Below are positions 1 to 13,100 of a stretch of DNA of 64,000 bases, in pieces (position 1 is the stretch's first letter; every line of letters begins with the position of its first letter). The stretch is taken from contig JAYGXS010000002.1 in the NCBI GenBank assembly GCA_036362985.1, forward strand, positions 83,943,683 through 84,007,682, read 5' to 3'. The DNA comes from Ligula intestinalis. Taxonomy: Eukaryota > Platyhelminthes > Cestoda > Diphyllobothriidea > Diphyllobothriidae. The notes below the pieces were generated by a model. It did not search any database, was not told the DNA's origin, and was given only the letters and a program-made list of their open reading frames with translations. A program made the translations under genes and the position numbers.

Positions 1-281
1 ATCACACGGCGCCGCATCTGCTGTTCCAGAGGAAAGTGAGGAGGCAATGTGTTAGAAACATAAGCTTAGGTGCTAAATGTATTCATTTCAGCGTTCTACC
101 TTGGTCTGGATGTCAGCAACAAATCTGCTGTGCATATCACAAACGGGTATACTCAATGCAGAGAATTTATCACTGACTTGGGAAATAATTGCGGTAGCAC
201 TAACAACGATCCAGGCCTGCTCCGTCGGGGTGCCCAGTTCAGAATAATAGTATTTGCTGTCATTTCTACCCGACCTTGCCA

Positions 282-566
282 TTATTTTCTGAGGTTGACC
301 AAATAAATCATAGTTTTGAGCTCTAACTGGATTCGTCCGGGCAGACAATGAATTGGGTTGTTCAGTTCTTCGCTGCACTCATAGCCGCAACAATGCCCAA
401 ACCACCTCAGTCGCTTTTCTTGACTGGTCTGAGATATCCTTGCGATGCGACCGGAGCGAGTGTTTACTGTCTCATTTGAGATGAAGTCGGTATACTTAAT
501 CCGCACAATGGTCCTGAGGCAGCGCTGAATAAAGAACTCAAGTCTTCGCTTATCTTCAGCGCGCAA
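282..566 (-). pseudogene. RTE ORF C-terminal tail fragment
   Basis: The minus-strand frame contains 'DKRRLEFFIQRCLRTI' followed by 'KYTDFISNETVNTRSG' and 'RLRWFGHCCG'. This pattern (RL..FDQRCLR.I, DRVSNE.VR.R, RRLRWFGHVLR) closes many RTE-type LINE proteins. The same block recurs at 22309-22668, which supports a shared family. It is truncated and out of frame with the RT fragments upstream. Confidence 0.7.
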
Positions 567-841
567 ACTCCAGCATTCCTATTCATAGAGGAGGACCAAC
601 TAGATGGATGCACAGTATACACGCATATTCGTGGCGATAGAAATGTCTCGGTGGATCCGTAGGCGCTTTCGAAGGATTGAGAAAAGTCAGCGAGCAGCAT
701 CGATACGGGAGACAATGTCATCCTTGTAAGGTCAGAGATGCAGCCCGAGAATAACTTAGTCTTTCTCGCATTTATGGACATTCTAACAGACATATCGATC
801 TCATTCACGCGCAAAACTTCAGAATATAGACTACCAAAGTT

Positions 842-1865
842 TTAGGTTAGCAGCGCAATATCATGGGCGTAGTCGAAATCAGTCAGTCGGCGCCATGGTG
901 CAAGCTCAACACCGTCTTCTTCATGTGGAGCCCTCCCAAGAATCCAGTCAATGAAGTAGTTAAACAGAATGGGCGATATGAGGCAGCCCTGTCTAACACC
1001 AGACGGGATATTGAACGGTTGAGAGAGATTGTTGTGGACAAGACCCCGTGCGGTAATAGAACGATAGTGGGCCTTAATCATGAAAATGAGTTTTGTCGGT
1101 ACCCCATCTTGTTCAATTATTCACCACAGGGACTCACGATGAATGAAATCGAATGCGGCGGCGAAGTCGACGAATCAGACGGCTGTCAGTTGCTGGTAGC
1201 TAGGTCGGAATTCTAGAATGCGCCCCTGCGTAAATATCTGGTCCGCACTTCAACGCCCAACGCAGAATCCGGCTTGGTTGGGCCGCGTCCTGGAGTCATG
1301 TACAGACTGGAAGCGCCTGAGAAGGACAGTAGCTGAAATCTTTGTAGCAACGTCTCGCATTTTGTCTTATCTCTCTTCTTGTGGGCAGATACAAGGATTT
1401 CTGCGTCCCACTTATCGGGAACGACCTCTTCTCGACAGGATTGTACTATCACCTCATGAAGCCAAGGAGCCATAGTGTCGACACAAGATTGCAGGCTTCT
1501 CCGGAAATTCCATCCTCTTCGGACGACTTTTTATTCCGCAGCCTCTGTATTGCATCGAAAACTTTGTTTTTGGAAAGGAGGTCACGATACACTGCATAGG
1601 CTGGAGAGGGTTGAAGGGAAGGTATAATGGACTACTTCTCTCTGTTTAAGATTTGCTCAAAGTGCATACGCCAGCGATCAACCTTGGCCGAATCGTGAGC
1701 AATAGCGCCGCCATTCACAGTGTGAACAGAATAACAGAGGATCTGGGGCTTCTCACTAATTTTGCGGATGATTTGGTACAACTTTCGAGTGTCACCAACA
1801 TTTGAAGTTTGCTTCATAGAAGTCGCCAATTCGCACCAATATTGCTGCCGGTCATCTCTCGTCAA
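842..1865 (-). pseudogene. RTE reverse transcriptase fragments
   Basis: Minus-strand fragments cover the RT region. 1632-1865 is the linker before RT ('YQIIRKISEKPQ', 'WRMHFEQILNR'). 1213-1473 holds 'MAPWLHEVIVQSC..VVPDKW', the start of RT. 842-1081 holds the block 'PSGVRQGCLISPILFNYFIDWIL', and ends near a decayed catalytic box reading 'DFDYAHDIALL' where active elements have a YADD-type motif. The frame changes several times. This is a dead element upstream of, and unrelated to, the host gene that begins at 3896. Confidence 0.75.
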
Positions 1866-2146
1866 TTTTGTTGTCAGCTTTCAGAGTTGACAGACGGAAT
1901 CATCGTTGCGGGAACTGGCTTGGCTCGTCTCGGCGGACAACTGCAGGCATCTTTAGCTGATTCAATCACTGCGACACCACTGAGTGAAGCTGAGAATTCT
2001 CTCAGTTGTGCCATCAGCAAATGTCTTACGAGATGAACACTTGCTACTGCGTTTGCCGTCAGCTTAGGTCGTAAGGCAGGACCAGATTTCTGTGTTTAGG
2101 ACCTTGGTAGTGCTGGTTTACCGGAGCTTTGGTAAATCAAGGTGTT

Positions 2147-2225
2147 ATTAGGAGGTAGCTTAGCGGTTAGAGCATTGGCCTCCGGCAAAGGCCTTCTCTG
2201 ATGCGCGCATTAAAATCCCGCCAAA
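2147..2225 (+). repeat. tRNA-like (SINE-type) insertion inside the RTE remnant
   Basis: The stretch has an A-box-like 'TAGCTTAGCGGTTAGAGC'. An anticodon-like arm follows, with stem GGCCT/AGGCC around the 7-nt loop CCGGCAA (anticodon GGC, Ala-like). A worn B-box region 'ATTAAAATCCCGCC' comes next. It sits between the endonuclease and RT parts of the minus-strand RTE remnant, so it looks like a tRNA-derived SINE inserted there. The acceptor stem is not convincing, so I do not call a functional tRNA. Confidence 0.4.
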
Positions 2226-2671
2226 CGCCTCACAATTGGTCAACTCGCATCAAGGTGTCTCGCACGTGGCATTTTGGGCGCAGATGAGGAGTGAATCTTC
2301 AGGCGCGTGCGAACGAAAACATGGTCATACCCGTGGCCGTTACCAGTTTCAGCACCTCGCATCGACCTGTTATCGTGGACCCAGTTGCGGAACCGTGAAC
2401 CAACTAGAATGTAATCGATCTGACTGGTGATACGACCGTCGTTTGGATACCAGGTCAGTAGATGTTTGTGACGGTACTAGAAGCATGTGCTGGTAACAAG
2501 CAGTCGGCTTTCTTCAAAAAAGTGCAGCACCTTCTCACATTTGTCGGATCGAGAGGCAAGCCCAAAGGGACCAGCAACGTGACTGTTCGACCGGTCACCG
2601 GGTCCAGTCCGACCATTCGAGTCCCTGGCGACAACTAATAGATAACGGCGAGGAAGCCTTTCAACTGGCTC

Positions 2672-3173
2672 CTACAGCTGCGAGTAGAAATTTTCTTTAT
2701 CTTGCCGTTTGGCCGCTGACTTTGGTGCATACACAGAGACGGCAGAGATTTTCGTAAAATGAACCTTTAGTAGAAGGTTAACCATCCAGTCGTTGACTAT
2801 TTCCCATTCCATTAGTTCGTGGTTTGCTTCTTTCGAAATGGCAATAGCCAGATATGTCAAGTGGGCCACTGTGATACAGGGTGAGGTGAGAGTCGAATCT
2901 CGGTCTTTTTATGTCCTGGGTACCCGAGTCGGGGATTCGGACATCGGACAGGCAGCAAACATCCACCCAATATTGGTGGAAACTGCGCGCCGTCAGACTT
3001 TGAGAACTAGGTTCCAGAAGTGTTTGCACATTCCAGCATCCAATACCAAGTGTCCGATTCCGGTTGAGTAGTCCAGTATGAATACCTTTCTCCCGCACCA
3101 CTGGACAAGGGTTGCAGAGCCCGTCGATTCCCGCGGACGCCGTAGCAGAGATCGTAAAACTGTGAATTGACAT
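2672..3173 (-). pseudogene. RTE endonuclease (APE-type) fragment
   Basis: Two overlapping minus-strand frames carry the N-terminal apurinic-endonuclease-like domain that nicks target DNA in RTE elements. Visible motifs are 'GIGCWNVQTLLEP', then 'VDVCCLSDVRIPDSG' (equivalent to the 'dILGLsEvRw' block), and 'FTKISAVSVYAPKSAA' further on. The reading frame changes near 2790-2870, so no continuous endonuclease can be made. Downstream on the same strand lie RT fragments of the same element. Confidence 0.7.
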
Positions 3174-3895
3174 TTTTGCATGAGATATCCTGGGAAGTTG
3201 AATAGCGGCAGGTCGCTAACAGCTTCTTTGTTCGAAGTTGTCTTTCCTTAATACTTTGGCTCAAGGACCTAACACTATGGCAGTGGTGGCGAGTCAACCT
3301 CTTTATGGCGATTTAAGCTCACCATGCAACAGTGCCCTCATTGGGATTTGCGGAATTTTTTAAGGTGGTCGGTGGACAAGACCTCAGCCCTCTGCGCCCT
3401 GGTAACACTGTCCCTGCTGTGTCCACAACTGCTTATTCGGCAGACTCTGGAGCCTGCTTATTTGGCACCTTAACTAAGCTGAAGGCTGTACCACTATCCG
3501 TCACCTGTGGACGCGCCAGGTACCCAGTAGCTAGGCTAATGGGAAACCCGCCTTTCCTGGCTTTTTAAGGATACTACGTATTCACTCCAGTTTTTTGCTC
3601 GGAGTTTTGTTCGTAGAAGTTACCATCATGATTATTTTTGCACGCATTGTTGCTGGACTTCTTAGTCATAGAAAACAATGTCCTAATGTGTAAAATGCTA
3701 TCTTTATACCATAGTTGAATTAAAAAGTACAGACGTTTAACTGGAATATAGCTTGGTGTTGTATGCTTTAACCACGCGGTACTGATGATGTCCGGGCAAT
3801 GAATGTTGTTTCTCATCATCGCACCAGAAAATTTACTTGACTTAGTTGTCAATTTTCCCTTTCTGTCATCCACTCTGTTCCTTTTTTTAATTCAG

Positions 3896-4166
3896 ACGTC
3901 TGCTGACAGCATTGTGCAAGAGTTAAGCATGCAGACGAAGGACGTCAACGAGTCAACACGCGGGAAGATTGTGTTTTTACATTTTGATTCTACTGATGCC
4001 GCTGACCACATTGAAGGATACTCAACACCAAATTACTTGGAGGCTGTAGTTCAGGCAGACAACTGTGTTCATGCCGTCTTCGATTTCTTCCAAAAAGAGC
4101 TATCCAAAGAAGTCATGAATGCGACGACATTTATTGTTACTTCAGACCATGGCGTTTTACAATATG
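3896..4166 (+). CDS. PIGN: PIGN exon: catalytic domain, metal-binding region
   Basis: The acceptor is a T-rich tract ending TTCAG at 3895; the donor is GTTAGT at 4167. The exon starts in phase 0 and ends one base into a Gly codon. The peptide carries 'KIVFLHFDSTDAADHIEGYS', equivalent to the family block 'FLHLLGxDTxGHxxRP', and ends in 'TTFIVTSDHGVLQYG', equivalent to 'TTFIFTSDHGMTDWG'. The Asp-His pair of 'SDHG' is a metal ligand of this phosphotransferase superfamily. The preceding exon is not in the 3.9 kb to the left. Confidence 0.9.
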
Positions 4167-7100
4167 GTTAGTTTGTTTGATGGCGTTTTTTACAGTGGTA
4201 AAAACCTCTTAAAAACTGCAGCTTCGAGGGAAAAACTTTAACAGTTGATTTTATGTCTGGTTTTTGTAGCATCTGCGGAATGGTCATAGGCTATACCGCA
4301 TCAACCTCGTTTTTCCTCCATGGTATTTGTTGATTGAGCTTTCCGTCGCTGGCATTTTTCGTGCCGTTTTCAACCTCATTGGCATTAATTCTGGTTGGCA
4401 TTTTTAAAGAGTACATACTGGGGTCGCAGAAGGGTACTTATGTTTTATAACCACCAACTTACAGATTTTAAGTAGGTTGAATTTCTCACAATCTTCCAAT
4501 TCTTTGCACGCCGACGGTCGACTCAGTAGGAAATAGTAACAGTAATTTTTATTCCGTTTGCTTGTGTCTCTTGTGGTTACTACCTCGTTAACTATGTACT
4601 GGAATGCAGTTACGACAACAATACACAGACTGAAATGTTCATTTCGGTCTTATTTGTCATCGTTAGCAGGCCAGAGTCAAAACGTAGATTATAAACTTAA
4701 AAATTGACATCCCAAGAAGTATAATCAAGTACCAAACGCACTTTAGAAAACGATGGTTTATTAGGGGAATTTTTGAAGCTGAAGGCCCCATTTCGTCTTC
4801 AGAGGTAGTGAAAAGGGAAAGTAAAAAACAGCTAACTTACCGTTCGAGAATCGTAGGAAAATCGAAAATGCCGTGGCGTGGCGCTTACGCCAGTACCCTG
4901 TTGCAGTGTTTTTCATTCCGTTCCGCTTGGTTCGCGCCTCATCCATTTCTGCTTGAGGCTTCGGTATTACGATGCTAACTTGGTGTGTCTGTTTATGCAT
5001 TTAGCGTCCGAATGCATAGCTTCGAGAAATTCGTTGTCTTTCTTGTAGGGAAAGGACCCAAGAATGCGGGTCTCGTCCCATGCAAATTGGTGTCCAGTTT
5101 CCAATGTGTGCATGGTGATTTAAGGCAAGTGATATCGCCCCTTTACCGCTCGTTGATGTTCGCGGAAGCGTGTGAAGGCTGATCTTCCTGGCTGTCCGCA
5201 ATAAACTGTGTTGCAGCCGCCACAAGGGATCTTGTAGATGACTTCGTTTCTGTCCAAGTAGTCAACCCTATCCTTAGGTTGTACTAGTTGATCTCGTAGA
5301 GTATTCGTCGGTTTGTGCGCCACATGGATTTGATGCTTCCTCAGGTGTCTTTCAACGAGTTCAGACACGTTCTTAATGTATGGAAGCGTTTGCCATTTTG
5401 TTTAATTGGACATCTGATTGAAACCACCTAGTTCCTTTTGATTTTGCTTTGACTCTTGTCGTCTCATACATCGACGCACAAACTGTCTGGGATAGCCGTT
5501 TTTTGAAAAAAAATTTGACCCGGTAATGTAGTTCGGCCTGGTGGTGTTCAGGGCTAGAACAATGCGCTCTTGCTCGGTTGATTAGGGAGGTAACAGCACT
5601 TCGTTTGTTAGCAACAAGGTGGTTGCTCTCGCAATGTAGGATGACATCCGCGTGCGTTTTTTGCGGTAAACTGATGTTTGGAATGTCCCGTCGGTATTCC
5701 GCTGTACGAGGACGTCGAGGAATGGGAGTTTACTGTCAACTTCTTTTTCGAGCGTAAACGTAATGCATGGCATCGTTGAGTTAATAGTGTTGTGTAGTGT
5801 TTCTAGCTGCTTTCTTTTAACAATGACAAACGTGTCATCCACATATTGCACCCACAACTTGGGGTTAACTAGTGGCAGGGCTGTAGACCGGAGCATTCAT
5901 GCTGCCTCCCATAATCGGGCCAGATTGGGGAATATGGGTAACGTGTGACTGTTAATCAGGATGTTGCTTCGGTATTGCCTCTGCTTTTCTTAGTACCTAG
6001 AAAATCAAGGCATAATATTTGCTTTTGCATTGGATTATGAACTTACATCATTGGCCTCGGTTGCATTTCATTTGTTGCCCACTTAGCTGCTCATCGGAGC
6101 CTACGACGCATGCGAAGTTGTGTGTCGTGATATTTAAAAATATATATGATAGAGACTATGCTGCGCAAATGTCTCTCTACGCCTAGGCTTCTTGCCTCTC
6201 TGTATTACCTAGGTAAACAGGAAACAATTATCGTGAAAATTACGACATAATAGTTGGCGGTAGGGAGAAGCAGATAGGAGGTCCTCTTTTCGCTTTTATT
6301 GGATGTAACTAAGCAGAACCACTGGTTTCCTTAACTGCAACACTATCGTCAAATTTTTAGGTTGTGCGTATTGCGTTGTGATTAGTTCTTTTCGGTGCTA
6401 AGTGTACAAGTTTGCATTGTAATTTGTGGGTTCCTTGTGCTCTACAATATACACATTAAGAAATAAGGTAATGCCATCCTGTAAAATTAGAGAACGTAGC
6501 CTGATGGCACAGAGTTTGTTATTTCCCTCAGTTTTACGTTCTCGCCTCTAGTCTTCTTGACTTTGCCATGAAATCGGAAGGTAAGATAGTACGACAGTTG
6601 TAATGGAAGTCTATTGACACTTTAAACTAATCCACCCGTAAGTCATGGTGTTTTATATCAGCTTGATGAGGCACGTGGTTGACATCATCAAAATCAATAT
6701 TCGAAATAGCATGTTGTTGGAACGTCTAAGTCAGATTTCTTTCGAAAACTTCCACACTATTTCTGACTTGACAAATTTTTTTGGATCGGCATTTACTGAA
6801 ACTTACAGTCAGTCTTATAGAGAAATACATGACCAGTTATATCGTGGCACAAATTATAGTATGGAATAAATCATTTACACTTGAATGCGTTTTGTTTGAG
6901 CAAACGAGTAATCTGCTTCCTCTGGTTTACAAATCTATCATAGTAGCTCGGGTACTCACCATAAGTTTCTCTTTAGCTACTTAACTTCACCAGACCTTCA
7001 GCCGTGTGAATACCCTCCTTCAAACTTGTTGGGACAAATAACTTGCAAAGGAACTGTTTTGTTTGATGATATTTTTTGCGTTTATTATTTTTGTCCTAGT

Positions 7101-10100
7101 CTTCTATACGTACTAAGTGAATGGAGGCAATTATGTCTTGAAAATTCAGTTACTGCTTTAATTACGCGTAGGCTTTTCTCAATTTTGGTGAGCCACTTTA
7201 TGGCCGGGGATGTTCAGTTCAGTCCGAGTCCTGTTCTTCCGACATGGATTCACTGAGAGCAATACTGACCAGACGGAACATCGTCTGAAGACTCTGAAAA
7301 CCTGTTTTCCATAAATATTTATCAACCTTATGCAATTATATAGCTTATAAGTTATCCGAACTTTGCCACTTCCAAGCTCATGCGACCTGGTAGTCTTATT
7401 GTTTCTGAGCTAAAGATAATTTGCCGTATGGATGAGAAGGTTCGCGTTCAAAGTGTTTGCATGAGCAAGGCGCTGACTGGCCCAGCACTCCCCGTAAGTG
7501 TGACGTTCTTCTTGCTGCTGCTATTCTCCAACGATGAACTCCTACAGGATTTCAAAAGCTCACAACAACAATAAACAGAATTTCCCGTTGATCGAATAAC
7601 TTTCTTCTTTACTCATGCTTTATCGCGAATTTCGCCCGCCTTATTAATTAAGGGGATGATATCATATAACGTTTTTCAGAATGCATCCTGAACCTTGACT
7701 TCCCTTGTACCGTTAACCGTGAAGTGCACAGGATTAGTAGACCTCCTTCTTTCAGCCTGCTGAAAATTTCTCTTGATATGCTATAAAAATCATCATACTG
7801 AAGTTGGCACATATTTTCTTTTAGGCGGACATGGTGGCGACAGTAAAGGTGAGGCCTATGTGCCCATATTCATGTGGGGTAGCGGAATCGTTCGAGAACA
7901 ATCGCGCCCTGTTTTGCAAAAACTGGACTCCAAATCTGGATATGAAATTCTCCTAAATCAGGTGGATATCTGTCCTCTAATCGCGAGCCTGTTGGGCATC
8001 AAAATGCCATCAAATTCCATGGTAGTTCGACATTTTGATACGGCTTATCAACTACCATTCTAGGGTAGCCTTTCTATTGACTTATTGGACGTCAGCCCTG
8101 CCAGAAAACTTCAGCTGCTGCTATCTAATAACAGACATTTGTGGCGCCTTTTGCAGGTAGGCAAGTAGAGGCCCCGTCTCCTAATCTTTATTATTCAGAC
8201 AACTATTGAGCGAATAACATCAACTTCCTTCTTTCCTTTCCTGAAAAAGGAACAGAAGGAGCCTTGGATGGTGAGAGATCTTTCGAATGATACGAATCAG
8301 CTTGTAAGGACGATGTGAACATTCAGTAATATATATTTTCTGTTCCAAGATCCATGAGCATAAGCGAACGCAAGATATTTTGATCAGTAAACTGAACTCC
8401 TATCGATGGTTTACTTGGTGGACATTCAGGTATAACACTTATTTCATGAGTATTTAAATGTTAACATTTTTCGTGCATAAACGTGACTATATAAGTTGCG
8501 ATTTTCATGTAATATTTACCGGCAAACTATTTGTGTAAGTCACCCATTTAAACTGGCAGTCAAAGGAATGTTTTTAACAGTACGTGAAATAAGTTGTTTG
8601 AAGTTATCAGTAAAACTTTGTTTAAGTTGACTAAGCCCAAGAATTTCGTAATAAATCTGGTAATTTATGTGATTTCTCGTTTCAGTCCATTTTGGATCTC
8701 AGTAACTGCAATGATATCTTTGAATCTCGTTTCTGCTGCTCTAATGAGCGAACCGTTGTCCGAGGGATTACACCGTGTCCGTGCAAAATGTCTCCTCATT
8801 TTGATCTTGTTGGTTGAATGTGTTAGAGGTAATAACTATCCCCCTCTCACTTTGATTTCCTGTATTTTTCTCATTACGTAAACATTCCTGATACGATGGT
8901 CAGCCTCCTTTGCGTCCTTTCACAGGGTAGAACTTGTTTTACTTTTCAAAAAAGATACAAATGCATAGAAGAACTTCATATGAATATTCTGGGATTTGCT
9001 TAAGACAGCTCAACCGTCGCATGCGACGATATCCACCGCGTACCTTTCAGCATATTAGGTGGATGGTGGTGTTGTGCGCGTGAATTAGTTTATAGTTAGG
9101 TAGACTTCCATAGAACCTATCGCTCTTAAGCCTCCCTCCGTCTCATTCAGCTGTTGGCAGGACAAACTATCAACTACTGGGTAGATTCTCCGTGAGGCTT
9201 ATTTTACTGTAATGCTGCGGAAGTCATTGCGTTGCTTCAGCCTCCTGAGGTTCGGGGTGGACGTCGTACAAATCAGCCATCGAACTTTCGGGTCACACGT
9301 TGACAGACTATCAATCATCGTACCTAAATTGGACTCCAGTATTCTTCAAAATATCTACTGGCAGACCTTTACGGTAAGAATAATCACGAGGTAGACGGAA
9401 CTTAAGTTTGCTGCGCCATGAAAATATATACGAGCAACTCACTGATGAGCACATGTTCTGGGGATGTGATTGACGGTCGAACTAGCGGCACGATATACGC
9501 GGATGATGCACTTTTTCTCCGGATCCAAGTAACTTAATATCCTTACGTGCCGGCATGTTCGCTGATATGAAGGATTCTTATTCTTTTTATTTCTTTTTTG
9601 GCTAACTGTATAACGGACATTTATTCTCCATCCTCAACTTCAGTTACTTGGGCGTCTCCAAGGGAATTGACGATTGTGATGCTTTTCTGTCTTCTGGGGT
9701 ATACGTTCCTTGATGGCGCAGCGAGCACTTTCCGAAAAAGGTCTGAAACTCATCTTCCACAGAGCAAACCCATGATGGAATCAGCGTCGGCTACAGCACT
9801 TTTTTTCAAATTTGCAATCTTATTTCTCAGTTTCATCTTCATGGTAAGAACAAGCATTCAATCATGCCTCCGCACATTGTACCATTTCCTTTTGTGATAA
9901 ACCACCTCCCTGGCTAAGCGATTAAGCATTGTACATATGGTGACGGCTGCAAGGTCAATTATCCAATGAGATTGTAACTGCAAGTATTTGACCGCAATAA
10001 GCGGGCTATTTAACTGGATGATTGTATCATTCGCTTTGTTGGTTTTGAGTACTCTCACTGAAGCGTTGCACTGCAATCATCATCGTTTTTAAACAACCGT

Positions 10101-13100
10101 GGCTGATTCCTTGCTGTGGATTTAGGGAATACCCAAAGAGTTCATTCAGAAAATTCTTCTCTTGTGTCGGTGTCTCCAAGCCCCATTCCTTCCACTTTAG
10201 TTTACGCTGGCTTGGGTTTGCCACCCATTCTCACTTGAATGACCTTAACCACCTCCGATTAGTCTTTCATCAAGACTATCTGATTTAGGCTCGTAGCTCA
10301 AGTGGTAAGCGTTTTGGCAGGAGGAAATTCTCGGCAAAAACAAGGGGTGGCTGCAATGACCGGTTCTGGCTCACTAGCCGTTACCGGCCAGTTGGCTCCG
10401 CAGCTAATTAAAAAAACTATTAGCTGTGGGACAACAATATCAATTCATATAAAAACACTATCGTTATTTATATAATGCCCAACAAGTTGCGAATGTGCCA
10501 AGGGGATATTTATACTTATATGAATTTGAAGGGAAGTGGTTGTGCAAAATGAACCATAATTCGGTAACAATCTACTATAGGGCTCCCCATTGAAACTAAA
10601 TTCATAGAGTTCTGTTAAAAGGGACTGATGGTAATAGGGAGTATATGGTTGGAGCAAGGTGAGGGCGTATAAGAGAAAATAATAGAAATATATTAAACAA
10701 GAGCAGGAAATACTAGACTGAATGGTCGAAGGCGGAAAACGTCCTGTGCTAACTCAGACACCAAAATCTAAGATATCTGTACTATCATATACATATAATT
10801 TTAATTCGTTTTTAAATTGTCGCACGTTTTGTCGTTATCATACGTGTGCATTGTCACGTAGTATTTTCTCGTTGTCCCCACTTCGGTGCATTTAACAGTT
10901 ACACAACTATTTATCTCCTTATAACACGAGGCATATTACCGTACAGTTTACACATTTGGCATTAGCGTTTAAGTCAGTTATTTGACATTTTTGTATTAGT
11001 CAATACCATACTGCTTGCACTAAAGTTAATTGTCCCTTTCTGGGGATTACGTACTTCTTTTTTACCCAACATTCTTAAATATTTGTTTGAATTTCCCATT
11101 ATGATACCGCACAAACTGACTTTATCTGGCTGCTTCTAAGATTCGAAACCTTGTCTGAAATCGAAATGCTTATGTTTCTTTATCATCTCCTCCAATTATA
11201 GAACAGTTCCTATAGTCTCATTACACATATTGCTTCAATGTAAAGAACTACGCATTTAAACAAGTTTACCAAGTAAGTTAATCTCAACAATATATGATTA
11301 TTTTGAAGAAGATAAAAAAGATCTCTGGGACCAGTATTTTATTTGCCCGACGTTTCGGACTCTAATTCGAGCCTGTTTTCTAGGAATGAAAAACGTACAG
11401 CACACTGCGTGATCAAGTCAGCTCTGCCGGGAGTGACCTTGAGCTCTCATTGTTAGCTCCGCCACATCGGAACTTGAGCCCTTCCATTGCTCAGAATCTC
11501 ACGCTTACTGCAAGAAGCAGTACACTCGCATGCGGACTCTATTAATTGGCAATCTGATCTCCCACATGCCTATCTCGCGTTGCGCGAGCAATGGCAGGGC
11601 TGGAGGTCAATCGAGGTGGAGCGAACACTGGGAGCTTAAGGTCACTCCCGTCAGAGCTGCCTTAATCACGCAATGTGGTGTAATTTTTTATTTCTTGAAA
11701 ATGGGCTCGAATGAGAGTCCAAAACGTCGGGCAAATAAAATACTGGTGCCAGAGAACGTTTTTCCGCCCTCTACTCAGTTACCTGGGCCTTGTATACTTT
11801 CGACTCGGCCTGGCGTTGACTTCGACCATCAGGACCGTGAGAGAGCATTGCAGTGTCACTACCTTCGCGAGCCGAGGCGGAAGGCCGAGTGAGTTCCACC
11901 TTGCCTGTTGAATGGGCTTCGTGTAAGGTTGCAACCAACAAGGTGGACAGGCGGTCATCGATTGGCTGGTGCTTGTGCAAGACTTGCTGCGGCGAGAAGG
12001 GGGAAGCGTACGGCCTCTGGTAGTGGTTGCCAAGTGCGCGGCGAACAAAGGCAGCGTGAGTCAACAGTGGCAGGCTCCAACAGGTCTTTGGGCAAAATTT
12101 GAACAGTCTCATGAGGTGTTTGATTTTGAGTGGATTCTGGGTTTCATCGTACAGCTCCTCAAGTTTCCTGTGTAAGACATCTCGTGCCAAACCCGGTGAC
12201 GATTTTATTTCTGTAAATATTCCAACCCACCAAGTCGATCTTGCTCACAAGCACATACTGATAAAGTCCACAGTAGCGAGACGACGGCAAAACCACACAA
12301 TTATTGATTTTATACCCGTTCAGAATTTAGCTGTTTTGTGCAAACGCCAGAACTAGCTACCGCATTTGCTGCTGTTCCCTACTCTGATGATGGACTCCTG
12401 CAGGAGCCCGAAAGCTCAGACTAATAGGATAATGATTTCAGTGTTCGATAATTATCCTTCTCTAAATATACACGTTCCTTGAATGCGAACATTTGCCTCA
12501 ACCCGGTATATCTAGTGTGGACTAGGTCGTAGCTCAGCAGCTACCCTTCCTCGACGTTCTCATCATGCGAACTCCCGACGGCAACATAGAAACGAGGGTC
12601 TACAGAAAGGCAACGAACACCACACAGCTTCTTAGTTTTCAGTGCACCTATCCGATGGCTCAAAAACGAAGCTGTGTGAGAACGCTGTTCAAAAGGATCC
12701 AGGCTCACTGCAGTAAGCCGGAAGAAGGAGCACGTGAGGCCCGACATCTGCGCGACCAGTTTATGCAGAATGGCTATCCTAAAGCCTTCATAAGCCGATG
12801 CCTACGTGCCTGCCCTCCGAGGACCCAAACAGAATCACCCCCCACGATTTTGTATACGCTGCCATATATCAAAGACGTATCGGATGCGACCAAGCGTATT
12901 GCCGCTGGAATAGGCGTTGGAATCGCACATCGTCCCAAGGCTACAATGCGCAGCCGGGTCATGGGGATCAAGGATTGCCTCAATCACAGTGAGCAGTCAG
13001 GTGTAGTGTATCGCATACCATGTCTAAACTATTCTGTTAATTACACGGGACAGACTGGACGCATGCTGGGTTCGCGCATACACGAACACAAGTCGTCTGT

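Larger units (their letters stand above)
282..3570 (-). mobile_element. RTE-type non-LTR retrotransposon, degenerate
   Basis: Read on the minus strand, fragments appear in the order expected of an RTE/SR2-like LINE. The endonuclease start (a 'GIGCWNVQTLLE'-type motif) is near 3040, endonuclease continues to about 2670, reverse transcriptase runs about 1865-840, and a C-terminal tail ends near 282. The fragments are in different frames with stops between them, so the element is dead. A GC-richer stretch at 3300-3570 is probably its 5' UTR. A second fragment of the same family lies at 22309-22668. Family assignment rests on motifs only; no terminal repeat or target duplication was found. Confidence 0.75.

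Noticed and set aside
9151..9191. Possible extra PIGN exon (CAG before, GTGAGG after)
   Set aside because: It could be spliced in phase, but the exon at 9644 joins directly to 8828 in the right phase and this 41-nt piece has no recognisable match. Left out.
9212..9394. Frame ending in a GTAAGA donor considered as a PIGN exon
   Set aside because: No acceptor gives an open frame in the needed phase and the peptide is not membrane-like.
10288..10400. tRNA A-box-like wording (GTAGCTCAAGTGGTAAGCG)
   Set aside because: No anticodon arm or B box follows in order; at most a worn SINE scrap.
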